From Pirellulales bacterium (GTDB taxonomy: Bacteria; Planctomycetota; Planctomycetia; Pirellulales; PALSA-1355), in NCBI GenBank assembly GCA_022844125.1, contig JALHMI010000005.1:62001-126000 (forward strand): a stretch of DNA of 64,000 nt, read 5' to 3'. A program made the translations under genes and the position numbers. Within the stretch, counting starts at the first letter, position 1. Every line of letters starts with the position of its first letter. This document shows, one piece after another, positions 26,160-34,725 of the stretch. Below the pieces are notes generated by a model that was given only the letters and a program-made list of their open reading frames with translations, made no database searches and was not told where the DNA came from.

Positions 26160-28607
26160 ATGCGAAGGCGAATTCTGAAGATCGTGGCCGGCGTGGCAAT
26201 GATCCTGGTCGTGGGCGTTGGCGCGTCCGCATTCTGGGTCCGCAGTCAGCTAGCTGGCAGCCTGCCGCAACTGGCTGGCGAGCGAACTGCCGCGGGACTG
26301 AGTGCTGCGGTGACCGTCGAGCGAGATTCGCTGGGGATTCCCACGATCCGCGCCGCCAACCGCACCGATTTGGCATATGCGACCGGCTTTGTGCATGCCC
26401 AGGACCGGTTTTTCCAGATGGACCTGTTGCGGCGCAACTCGGCCGGCGAACTGGCCGAACTCGTAGGCGGCGCCGTAGCCGATACCGACCGCCGCATCCG
26501 CGTCAACCAGTTCCGCAAGCGTGCTCAAGAGGTGCTCTCCACCGGCACCGACGAAGACCGTACCTTGCTTGCGGCTTACGCCAAGGGGGTCAACGCTGGG
26601 CTCGCATCGCTCGAGAACAAGCCGTTCGAATACTTGCTGCTGGGCGTCGATCCGGCACCCTGGAAGCCGGAAGACTCCGCGCTCGTGATGTTCTCGATGT
26701 ATCTCGACCTGCAGGGCACCGATTTTCGCGATGAAGACGCCCTCGGCACGCTGCATGCCGCAATGCCACAGCAAATGTTCGACTTCCTTGCGCCTATGGG
26801 TACCGAGTGGGACGCCCCCATTCAAGGTGAGGCCTTCACCGTGCCGCCGATTCCCGGACCAGAGGTGTTCGATGCCCGGCAGACCAACCAGCTTGCTGTG
26901 AATGATCTCACCCCGAAACATAGACTGCCGGCAATCGATCATTTTCGCTTGGGAAGCAATAACTGGGCGGTCAGTGGCAAGGTCTCGGCCGATGGACGCG
27001 CAATTGTCGCCGACGATATGCATCTGGGCATTCGCGTTCCGCACATTTGGTATCGAGCGCAATTCGTCTGGCCGGACGAGAACGCGCCGCCGGTCACTGA
27101 AGATAAAACTGCCGAGTCCCCAAACTCGGCCGAACACCGTGTGACAGGCGTCACGCTCCCCGGTACTCCGGCGCTCGTAGTCGGCAGCAACGGACACGTC
27201 GCATGGGGCTTCACCAATAGCGAGGGGGACTGGGCCGACGTGGTGATTGTCGAAGTTGATCCGAGCGACAAGGACTCGTATCTCACGCCGGAAGGGCCGA
27301 AGAAGTTCGAACACGTTGAAGAGATCATCAAGATCAAGGGCCAGCCCGACGAGAAATTGGAAATCATCTCGACGATCTGGGGTCCGATCCTCAAACACGA
27401 CCATGCAGGCCGGCCGCTCGCGGTGCGCTGGGTTGCTCACGACACGGGCGGCGTCAACATGGGCCTGATGCGGATTGAATCGGCCGTCACGCTGGAAGAC
27501 GCCCTGCGACTGGCGAACCTCAGTGGCTCGCCCGCGCAGAATTTCGTCTGCGCCGACGATCAAGGTCGCATCGCCTGGACCATTCTCGGCCGCATTCCGC
27601 GCCGCGTGGGCTTCGACGGCCGGTTGCCAAGCTCCTGGGCCGACGGTTCGCACCGCTGGGATGGCTACCTTGAGCCGGAAGAATACCCCCGCGTGATCGA
27701 ACCGGAAAATGGCAAGCTGTGGACGGCGAATTCTCGCGTCGTGAGCGGCGACTTCCTGAAGATCGTCGGCGACGGCGGGTACGATCTCGGCGCTCGCCAA
27801 CAGCAGATTCGCGATGACCTGTTGGCCACCGAGAATGCGACCGAGAAGGACATGCTCCGCATCCAACTGGACGACAAGGCGGTGTTCCTCGAGCGCTGGC
27901 AGAAGCTGCTCTTAGAAACGTTGCACGAAACGGCGGTGAAGGACAATCCGAACCGGGCCGAGATGCGCAAGTTCGTTGAAAACTGGGGCGGCGCCGCGAC
28001 CACCGAGTCCGTCGGCTTCCGGGCCGTACGCACGTTCCGACGCAAACTTCTTGCCCAGCTTTGCGACGTACTGGGCACGCCGGCCCGCAAACTCGACGAG
28101 GGCTTCCAGCTCGCGCGTTATGAACGTGTGGAAGGTGCGATTTGGAAGATCGTCACTGAGAAGCCAGGGCACCTGATCGACCCGCGATACGAGACCTGGG
28201 ACGCATTGCTGTTAGCCGCGGCCGATGAAGTCATTGCGGAAGCCACGACCGATGACAACCAGCTGGCCGGCTTCAGGTGGGGAGCGTTCAACACCACCAA
28301 GATTCAGCATCCGCTCAGCATGGCCGTGCCGAGTTTGGCCGGCTGGCTGGACATGGCGCCTGAAGAACTGCGCGGCGACACAGAGAACATGCCACGCATC
28401 CAGGCTCCTTCGAGCGGTGCTTCGCAGCGAATGGGCGTTTCGCCCGGCCATGAGGAGGAGGGCTACATGCACATGCCGTGCGGCCAGTCAGGCCACCCGC
28501 TCTCACCCCATTACCGCGACATGCACGAAAGCTGGACTCGCGGCGAGCCGACGCCATTCCTGCCCGGCAAGCCAGTCAATACGTTGGTGCTGAAGCCGGC
28601 GGCGTGA
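26160..28607 (+). CDS. Penicillin acylase family protein (Ntn hydrolase)
   Basis: The 815-residue precursor (ATG 26160, MRRRILKIVAGVAM) has an N-terminal hydrophobic anchor or signal. It belongs to the penicillin G/acyl-homoserine lactone acylase group of Ntn hydrolases: the alpha-chain motif VERDSLGIPTIRAANRTDLAYATGFVHAQDRF (split here: VERDSLGIPTIRA, then GFVHAQDRFFQMD) precedes the autocatalytic cleavage site G265/S266 in RLGSNNWAVSG. S266 becomes the N-terminal nucleophile of the beta chain. Later motifs include VDHIWYR-like HIWYRAQF, GSNGHVAWGFTNSEGD and GSPAQNFVCAD. It probably hydrolyses an amide outside the cytoplasm; quorum-signal, antibiotic or peptide amide substrates are all possible. 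It is divergent from the prenyltransferase-repeat pair. Confidence 0.9.
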   Translation: MRRRILKIVAGVAMILVVGVGASAFWVRSQLAGSLPQLAGERTAAGLSAAVTVERDSLGIPTIRAANRTDLAYATGFVHAQDRFFQMDLLRRNSAGELAELVGGAVADTDRRIRVNQFRKRAQEVLSTGTDEDRTLLAAYAKGVNAGLASLENKPFEYLLLGVDPAPWKPEDSALVMFSMYLDLQGTDFRDEDALGTLHAAMPQQMFDFLAPMGTEWDAPIQGEAFTVPPIPGPEVFDARQTNQLAVNDLTPKHRLPAIDHFRLGSNNWAVSGKVSADGRAIVADDMHLGIRVPHIWYRAQFVWPDENAPPVTEDKTAESPNSAEHRVTGVTLPGTPALVVGSNGHVAWGFTNSEGDWADVVIVEVDPSDKDSYLTPEGPKKFEHVEEIIKIKGQPDEKLEIISTIWGPILKHDHAGRPLAVRWVAHDTGGVNMGLMRIESAVTLEDALRLANLSGSPAQNFVCADDQGRIAWTILGRIPRRVGFDGRLPSSWADGSHRWDGYLEPEEYPRVIEPENGKLWTANSRVVSGDFLKIVGDGGYDLGARQQQIRDDLLATENATEKDMLRIQLDDKAVFLERWQKLLLETLHETAVKDNPNRAEMRKFVENWGGAATTESVGFRAVRTFRRKLLAQLCDVLGTPARKLDEGFQLARYERVEGAIWKIVTEKPGHLIDPRYETWDALLLAAADEVIAEATTDDNQLAGFRWGAFNTTKIQHPLSMAVPSLAGWLDMAPEELRGDTENMPRIQAPSSGASQRMGVSPGHEEEGYMHMPCGQSGHPLSPHYRDMHESWTRGEPTPFLPGKPVNTLVLKPAA

Positions 28608-28619
28608 AACGCGAATGTT

Positions 28620-29444
28620 CTATTCGAACCAGAACCGCTCACCGCGTTTAAACGCTTCCAGGCCCTGGCGTGTGCTCTCGCTGCGCATCACCGGATGCAG
28701 GCTCTGCGCCTCCAGTTTGAGCGCGTCATCGAGAGGCAAGTGCCAGCCGTGCAACGCTGAGTTCAGATCAGCGAGCATCGCGTCTCGCGGTTGCCGACAG
28801 ATTTGCCGGCCCATCTCCATCGCGCGAGTGAGTCCCTGCCCCACTTCACACAACTCCCAAGCCAGCCCCAACTGGTAGGCGCGTTCGGCGGTAATTCGCT
28901 GACCGGTAATGATCAGCGGCAGTGCGGGGCCCCAGCCGAGGAGTCGCGGCAGGTAGACCGTTCCGCCGTCGACAAGCGGCACGCCCCAGCGACGGCAGGC
29001 CACTGAGAATGACGCGCCTCGCTCGGCCAAGCGGATGTGCCCGTGGCAAAAGAGCTCCAAGCCCCCGGCGTAAGCATATCCCTGAGCCATCGTGATCACT
29101 GGTTTTGTCTGCACAATGCGTGTTCCGCCCATCGGGCCGGTGCCGTGCTCGACATAAGCATTGATCTCCTCGCGCGTCGCACCTAGATGCGCGAGCGTGT
29201 TAAGCCCCTTCAGATCGGCGCCGCTGCAGAAGGCTTTTGCGCCGGCGCCATGGAGCACGGCCACGGTCAATGATTCGTCATCGCGAAACGCGCGCCAGGC
29301 TTCGAGCAACAGTTTGGCCATGAAGCCATCCACGGCGTTGTGCGACTCCGGGCGGTTGAGCGTGATCTGCAAAATCGCGCCGCCTTCGACGTCGTGACGC
29401 GTGACGAGCACCGGCTGATGCGATCCGCCTGCTGCTTGCGACAT
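28620..29444 (-). CDS. Enoyl-CoA hydratase/isomerase family protein
   Basis: The start is ATG 29444 (MSQAAGGSHQPVL), with AGGAG nine bases upstream, giving 274 residues. Crotonase-fold motifs are LNRPESHNAVDG (about 33-44), HGAGAKAFCSGADLKGLN, forming the first oxyanion-hole strand, and AQGYAYAGGLELFCHGHI with the second oxyanion Gly-Gly. The second catalytic Glu region is WGVPLVDGGTVYLPR; here a Gly-Gly-Thr replaces the usual P-x-x-G segment, so hydratase activity is not assured and isomerase or hydrolase chemistry is possible. It is cytoplasmic. It converges on the penicillin acylase gene (12 bp) and is divergent from the cyclase gene. Confidence 0.85.
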   Translation of the reverse strand: MSQAAGGSHQPVLVTRHDVEGGAILQITLNRPESHNAVDGFMAKLLLEAWRAFRDDESLTVAVLHGAGAKAFCSGADLKGLNTLAHLGATREEINAYVEHGTGPMGGTRIVQTKPVITMAQGYAYAGGLELFCHGHIRLAERGASFSVACRRWGVPLVDGGTVYLPRLLGWGPALPLIITGQRITAERAYQLGLAWELCEVGQGLTRAMEMGRQICRQPRDAMLADLNSALHGWHLPLDDALKLEAQSLHPVMRSESTRQGLEAFKRGERFWFE

Positions 29445-29540
29445 GGTCCACTGCTCCTGGCATTGATGAAACTCTGGCACTGCCGGCCTCAAGCGGTTAA
29501 TGTAACGCAATCCCGCCTCTCGCCCAAAACTTGCCACCCC

Positions 29541-30344
29541 ATGCTTCCCGGACATCGCATTGTTGATCTCAGCGTGCCGCTAGAGCATCTGGCTCCCAGC
29601 GAGCCGATGCCGGCCGAGATTACCTACACTTCGCATGAAATCGCCGGTCGTGACCAGATGCAACAGTTCTTCAACATCCGGCCGGATGACTTGGTCTATT
29701 CGCACGGCCAGGGTTGGGCGGTTGAGGAGATCCGGGCCGTCACGCACACCGGCACGCACGTCGACGCACCGTATCACTACGCCGCGACATCCGAAGGGAA
29801 GCCGGCCCGCACGATCGACGAGGTGCCGCTCGAATGGTGTCTCGCGCCAGGCGTGGTCATCGATGTGCGGCATAAGCAGCCAGGGGAGTTCATCGAAGTC
29901 GCGGACTTGCAGACGGCGCTCGATAAGTTGGACTACACGTTGCAGCCTCTCGACATCGTGATGCTCCAGACCGGCGCCGACAAGCGCATGGGATCCGCGG
30001 CCTACTTCGCCCAACCGGGACTCGGCCGCGAGGGCACGCTCTGGCTTTGTGAGCAAGGCGTGAAAGTAATCGGCATCGATGCCTATACGCTTGACCGTCC
30101 ATTCGCCAATATGAAGGCCGACTACGATCGGACGGGGGACGGCCGCTATATCTGGCCGGCGCACTTCGCGGGCATCACGCGCGAGTACTGCCAGATCGAG
30201 AAGCTTGCGAATCTCGATCGGCTGCCGCGACCCCACCGGTTCTTGGTTTCCTGCTTGCCGGTGAAGATTCATCGGGCGAGCGCCGGTTGGTGCCGTGCCG
30301 TCGCGCTGGTTCCTGAAGAACACTTTGACAGAGGCTCGGCATGA
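29541..30344 (+). CDS. Cyclase family metal-dependent hydrolase (KynB-like)
   Basis: The 267-residue product starts at ATG 29541 (MLPGHRIVDLSVPLEHL). The motif HTGTHVDAPYHY (about residues 73-84) is the metal-binding signature of the cyclase/arylformamidase family, with a second histidine-containing patch nearer the C-terminus (HFAGITREY) and an IDLSVPL-like N-terminal strand. The family includes bacterial kynurenine formamidase and isatin hydrolase, which use divalent metal to open amide rings. Kynurenine chemistry is not indicated by the neighbours, so the substrate is open. The next gene starts in ATGA overlap, so the two are translationally coupled. Confidence 0.83.
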   Translation: MLPGHRIVDLSVPLEHLAPSEPMPAEITYTSHEIAGRDQMQQFFNIRPDDLVYSHGQGWAVEEIRAVTHTGTHVDAPYHYAATSEGKPARTIDEVPLEWCLAPGVVIDVRHKQPGEFIEVADLQTALDKLDYTLQPLDIVMLQTGADKRMGSAAYFAQPGLGREGTLWLCEQGVKVIGIDAYTLDRPFANMKADYDRTGDGRYIWPAHFAGITREYCQIEKLANLDRLPRPHRFLVSCLPVKIHRASAGWCRAVALVPEEHFDRGSA

Positions 30345-31747
30345 CGCTTGTCGATCGGATCGTGCGCAGTGCGTTCGTAGCCCTGGCCGTGGGACTGGGT
30401 TGGGGAATTCGAGGTGACTTCGGACATCTCGTCGGGGCGATGTTTCCCGGGGCCTGCCTGGCATTGGGCTTTGCCTACGTCAGCCGGCAGAAGTCGCTGT
30501 TTCTGTGGATGCCGATTCTCGCAGCGGTCTCGGCAATTGGCATCGGCTCTGGCGGCGCGATGAGCTATGGCATCCTGCACGGCTATGCCCAGAGCGACAC
30601 TTTCATCAACTATGCTTACGGCTTCCTGACGCTCTTTCTGCAAGGTGCTGCCTGGGGCACTTTCGGCGGGGCGATGGTGGGGCTCGTCCTTGAACGTGAG
30701 CCGCTACGCACCAGCCAGTGGCTAAGCCTGGTGCTCACGGTCTTGGCCGGCGGTTGGTTCACGTCGTTCATCTTGGTCCACTGGCTGGGCTTCGATATTA
30801 ACCCACCCCGCAACAACTCTTCGATCACATTCTTCGGGGCGGCACTTGCGCAGCTCGTCTGGCTGGCATGGAACAAAAAGTGGAGCGGCTTCCGCGGCGG
30901 CCTCTTGGGCTATCTGGGCTTTGGCCTTGGCATGAGTGGCGGCCGCCTACTGGGCAACATCGCGAACGTGCTGCAGACGACGGGTCTCGACTTCACGATC
31001 AATCATTGGAACGTGATGGAAACATCGTGCGGCTTGATCGGCGGGTTTGTGTTCGCTTTCGGTATGCTGAAGTTTTCGTATCCCGCGCCGCCCGAGCGAG
31101 AAAATGTCGGCTGGACCAGCGTGCTGAGCATCACGTTCGTTCTAGGAGTGATTCCGCTCTGGCACAGACTCACGCGAATCCGCCCCGATGAGAAGCTGGC
31201 ACACTGGGCGAATGAACTCAAGGGATTTGGTTACGAACACCCCGAGCAACTGGCCGAGACGGTTCTCTGGTCGCTCGACGCGATCTGTGTGCTGGGCTTT
31301 GTCGGCGCAACACTTTGGATGCTGGTTTACTTTCGCCGCTGGCAGCCGCTGGCCTGGTTACCGGTGATCTGGCTCTCGCTCACAATGTTGCTGTTCCAAA
31401 ACGCGAATGCTCTGTACTTTTGGTATCCGCACCGCGAGAAGCAACTCAACATGCATACCGTGTTTTGGGTGCTCTTCGGCCTGATGGCGGCGTACGCGGT
31501 CACTAGCCCGCTGCTTCGGCCGAAGCCATCGGCCGCGGATTCGCAGGCCGCTGACGTGCCGGTGCCGTGGCCTCAGTGGGTCGCGATTGCGGCTGCCTGC
31601 TTCGTCGGCATCGTGCTGGCAGCCGGTTTCGTGAATGGCGAGGAAACCATGCGCTCGGCCAACACCCGTTGGCCCGTCTGGAGTTGGTCGGAAGGCCCGT
31701 TTCCGGGCAAAGCAGCCGAGGTTCAACCGGTCGCGCCGGTTAAATAG
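30341..31747 (+). CDS. Polytopic membrane protein of unknown family, coupled to cyclase
   Basis: The 468-residue protein starts at ATG 30341, overlapping the cyclase stop (ATGA). I count roughly eleven to twelve hydrophobic segments, e.g. AFVALAVGLGWGIRG, IGIGSGGAMSYGI, LSLVLTVLAGGWFTSFI, FVFAFGMLKFSY, VTSPLLRPK and WVAIAAACFVGIVLAAGF. The conserved-looking N-terminal GWGIRGDFGHLVGAM and the GMSGGRLLGNIANV motif could form part of a polar path in the membrane. I do not recognise a transporter family. Coupling suggests it moves the cyclase substrate or product, which is inference. Its stop overlaps by 8 bp the 3' end of the CoA transferase gene on the other strand. Confidence 0.72.
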   Translation: MTLVDRIVRSAFVALAVGLGWGIRGDFGHLVGAMFPGACLALGFAYVSRQKSLFLWMPILAAVSAIGIGSGGAMSYGILHGYAQSDTFINYAYGFLTLFLQGAAWGTFGGAMVGLVLEREPLRTSQWLSLVLTVLAGGWFTSFILVHWLGFDINPPRNNSSITFFGAALAQLVWLAWNKKWSGFRGGLLGYLGFGLGMSGGRLLGNIANVLQTTGLDFTINHWNVMETSCGLIGGFVFAFGMLKFSYPAPPERENVGWTSVLSITFVLGVIPLWHRLTRIRPDEKLAHWANELKGFGYEHPEQLAETVLWSLDAICVLGFVGATLWMLVYFRRWQPLAWLPVIWLSLTMLLFQNANALYFWYPHREKQLNMHTVFWVLFGLMAAYAVTSPLLRPKPSAADSQAADVPVPWPQWVAIAAACFVGIVLAAGFVNGEETMRSANTRWPVWSWSEGPFPGKAAEVQPVAPVK

Positions 31748-32924
31748 CCCCTGCCGCACGAAAGTCATCAATTTCGGCGTCCGAGTAGCCGTGCTCGCGG
31801 AGTACTTCGTGCGTGTGCTCGCCGATGGCCGGCGCACCATGCCGAATTTCCCCTGGCGAACGACTGAGTCGCACAGGCGGACTGGCCACCGGCACGGGAC
31901 GCGTGCTGCCCGCGAACGAAGTCCTGTCGAGCAGCCGCCGGGCGTTAACTTGCGGATCGGCGAGCACTTCGTCGAGATCATAGACCGGGCCGCAAGGCAC
32001 GCGCGCCTTCTCCAGAGCGGCCACGACCTCGTCGCGTGTCTTGTCCACACACCAGGCGGACATCACTTCGTTAATGACCTGGTAGTGGTTTGCCCGGCCA
32101 ATATCGTCCTGCAGTCGTGGATCATCGCACAAGTCTTCGCGGCCGACCATTCGGGCCCAACGGCGGAACATGTGCTCGCCGATCGTCGGCACCAGCACCC
32201 AGCCGTCGCGCGTCTGGTAACTGTCAGCCGGAGCGGCATAGAAGCTGGCGTTCCCCTGGCGCTGGCGAACGATGTCGGTCATCGCCCGCTCCGCAAGCAT
32301 TGGCAGCATGAACGTGATGCTGGTGGCCAGGAGCGATACGTCAACGAGTTGTCCCTGGCCAGTCTGCTGGCGATGCATGAGCGCCGCCATCGCGCCGAAA
32401 GCCGCGTGCAAGGCCGTGCCATAGTCGACCCAAGAAACGGCGCAGCGCACCGGCGCCTCAGGAAAGCCGGTTAATCCCATCGCGCCGCTCATGGCCTGAG
32501 CAATGCCGTCGAATCCCACGCGATCTTTGTAAGGTCCATCGGGGCCGAATGCGGAACCCATCACCAAGATGATGTCGTCTTTGATCGCCTTAAGCGAAGG
32601 ATAATCGAGCCCGAGCTTTTGCAAGACGTTGAGCGGCAGATTGGCAACGACGATGTCGGCCCGCTGGACAAGCCGGCGGACGATCTCAGAACTCTCGGGA
32701 TGCGCGGGATTGAGCGTCAAGCCGCGTTTGTTGCGGTTGATGCTGAGAAACAGGCCGCCCTCGCCGCTCTCACAAATGGGCCCTACCGGACGATCCTCGC
32801 CCCCATCGCGGCGCTCGACACGAATCACGTCGGCCCCGAAATCGGCCAGCATCATCGCGCAATAAGGTCCGGCGATAAAACGGCCGAAATCGAGTACTCG
32901 CACCCCTTCCAGCGGCTTACTCAT
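31740..32924 (-). CDS. CaiB/BaiF-type CoA transferase (class III)
   Basis: This 394-residue protein is a family III CoA transferase. It opens with LEGVRVLDFGRFIAGPYCAMMLADFGADVIRVE split across residues 5-37 (motif LDFGRFIAGP at 11-20). The catalytic aspartate is D167 in SWVDYGTALHA, followed by QTGQGQLVDVSLLAT. A second domain has GWVLVPTIGEHMFRRW. Enzymes of this family move CoA between acyl groups without free acyl-CoA hydrolysis, so it could activate the acid degraded by this operon, giving an acyl-CoA without ATP. Start overlaps the AtuA stop (ATGA, 32921-32924), so translation is coupled. It is the last gene of the minus-strand carboxylase operon. Confidence 0.9.
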   Translation of the reverse strand: MSKPLEGVRVLDFGRFIAGPYCAMMLADFGADVIRVERRDGGEDRPVGPICESGEGGLFLSINRNKRGLTLNPAHPESSEIVRRLVQRADIVVANLPLNVLQKLGLDYPSLKAIKDDIILVMGSAFGPDGPYKDRVGFDGIAQAMSGAMGLTGFPEAPVRCAVSWVDYGTALHAAFGAMAALMHRQQTGQGQLVDVSLLATSITFMLPMLAERAMTDIVRQRQGNASFYAAPADSYQTRDGWVLVPTIGEHMFRRWARMVGREDLCDDPRLQDDIGRANHYQVINEVMSAWCVDKTRDEVVAALEKARVPCGPVYDLDEVLADPQVNARRLLDRTSFAGSTRPVPVASPPVRLSRSPGEIRHGAPAIGEHTHEVLREHGYSDAEIDDFRAAGAI

Positions 32925-34693
32925 GAGTTGGCGGCTCCGGCCAGCAGCGATTCGGGAATCGGCACGACGCGCGAGCGCAGGTACTCGCCCAAGCTTTTAG
33001 CCTGCGGATCGAAGCGCGTGCTGGAAGCGACACCTTCGCCGAGCAGACCGACGACGACAAAGTTCAGAGCGTTCAAGTTGGAGAACTCGTACCGGCGAAT
33101 CTCGAGCCTTGTTGCTTCTAGCAAAAGCTCACGGAACTTCTCAACAGTGAGGAACCCGCGGAGCCAGGCGAAACTCGCCGAATCGCGCGCCCAGATACCC
33201 ACGTTGGCGTTGCCCCCCTTATCGCCGCTACGAGCGCCGAAAATCGCTCCGAGCGGAACTTCACGACTGGGACCGGAGGGCGCTGCGTCAAGCTGAACCT
33301 GCCGATCCGCGATCACGGCTTTGAATGCTGCGGAAGATATGTCTGGCACTACAGCATGTGTACCATCCTCCAGTACGACACACTGCTCGACCGCTCCGGC
33401 CGGAATCAGCGTCGGCCAGTACACCGCCAACGGACTGGCTTCCTGTGGCGGGGTGGTGCAGAAGAAGCCGGGATAGCTGGCCAGCGCCATCTCAATAATC
33501 GGTGCCGTAAACCCTCGGCCAACTTTCTTCGGGTCCTGACTCTTGGCCGTGATCTTCAGGAACGCCGCGGCCTGCTGATTGCTATCGGCGTTCGGCTGAT
33601 CCGTCCGCGCGAGGTCGATCTCGAAGGCGTCGAACTGTCGCGCGTCGATAGATCGGCGGAGCGTCCGCTCGACCAGCGCCGCCTTCTCTTCGATGTCGAG
33701 TCCCGTCAGCACAAACGTGATCTGGTTGCTGAATCCACCAAGGTAGTTGAGGCACACTTTCACCTCGGCCGGTGCTGGTTCGCCGCGCACGCCGCCCACG
33801 CGAACGCGGTCGGAGCCCTGCTGCTCTAGCTCGATCGTGTCAAATCGCGCCACGACGTCAGGATTCGCATACCTCGGACCGTCGATCTCATACAGCAACT
33901 GAGCGGTTACCGTGCCGACCGACACCAGACCGCCAGTTCCCTCGTGCTTCGTGATGACACTGGAGCCGTCCTCGAAGATCTCGGCGATGGGAAAGCCGGG
34001 CCGTTCAAGCCCGGGCACCTCGTGAAAGAACGAGTAATTGCCGCCGGTGCACTGCGTGCCGCACTCGATGATGTGTCCCGCCGCGACAGCGCCTGCCAGC
34101 CGATCCCAGTCGTCGTGCTTCCAACCAAACTTCCACGCGGCCGGGCCGACGACTACCGAGGCATCCGTCACCCGCGGACAGACGACGACGTCGGCCCCTT
34201 GTTTCAAGGCTTCGACTATCCCCCAGGCGCCCAGATAGGCATTCGCCGAAAGTGGCTTTGCATTCAAGTCGCGCAGCGGTCTGCCGGTGTCGAGATGCTT
34301 CAGTTCATTTCCGGATGCCTGCAAGTCAGCAAGACGCGGCAAGACATCGTCCCCCTCGATGTGCAGAATCTTGGCATTCAGGCCGAGCTTATCGCTGAGC
34401 GTTCGCAGCGCCACGGCCAGCCCCGCCGGATTCAACCCGCCGGCATTGGTCACGACCCTCACGCCGCGGCTAAGTGCCTCGCCAAGCACGTCCTCCATCT
34501 GTTTGAGAAACGTGACGGCGTATCCCGTCGCCGGATCCTTCTGCTGAGACTTCCACAGGATGAGCATCGTCAACTCGGCCAGGTAGTCGCCGGTGAGGAA
34601 ATCGATCGGACCACCCGTGACCATCTCGCGCGCGGCAGCGAGCCGGTCACCATAGAAACCGCTGCAGTTGGCGATGCGAAGCGGAGCGGTCAT
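32921..34693 (-). CDS. AtuA-family (DUF1446) acyclic terpene utilization protein
   Basis: The 590-residue product matches the AtuA/DUF1446 family. Motifs run in order: IANCSGFYGDRLAAAREM (7-24), VVTNAGGLNPAGLA, ADVVVCPRVTDASVVVGPAAW, HIIECGTQCTGGNYSFF, and the C-terminal AIFGARSGDKGGNANVGIW, which starts the smaller second domain often encoded separately. In Pseudomonas, atuA lies with geranyl-CoA carboxylase genes in acyclic monoterpene (citronellol, geraniol) catabolism, but the protein's reaction is unknown. Here it sits between the carboxylase alpha subunit (33-bp gap) and the CoA transferase (4-bp overlap), which supports a role in the same pathway. Confidence 0.9.
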   Translation of the reverse strand: MTAPLRIANCSGFYGDRLAAAREMVTGGPIDFLTGDYLAELTMLILWKSQQKDPATGYAVTFLKQMEDVLGEALSRGVRVVTNAGGLNPAGLAVALRTLSDKLGLNAKILHIEGDDVLPRLADLQASGNELKHLDTGRPLRDLNAKPLSANAYLGAWGIVEALKQGADVVVCPRVTDASVVVGPAAWKFGWKHDDWDRLAGAVAAGHIIECGTQCTGGNYSFFHEVPGLERPGFPIAEIFEDGSSVITKHEGTGGLVSVGTVTAQLLYEIDGPRYANPDVVARFDTIELEQQGSDRVRVGGVRGEPAPAEVKVCLNYLGGFSNQITFVLTGLDIEEKAALVERTLRRSIDARQFDAFEIDLARTDQPNADSNQQAAAFLKITAKSQDPKKVGRGFTAPIIEMALASYPGFFCTTPPQEASPLAVYWPTLIPAGAVEQCVVLEDGTHAVVPDISSAAFKAVIADRQVQLDAAPSGPSREVPLGAIFGARSGDKGGNANVGIWARDSASFAWLRGFLTVEKFRELLLEATRLEIRRYEFSNLNALNFVVVGLLGEGVASSTRFDPQAKSLGEYLRSRVVPIPESLLAGAANS

Positions 34694-34725
34694 GTATCAA
34701 GACCTCGCGCGTGTTTCATGAGATA

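Noticed and set aside
26250-27866. Minus-strand open frame opposite the penicillin acylase
   Set aside because: High-GC antisense shadow; the plus-strand Ntn hydrolase motifs are unambiguous.
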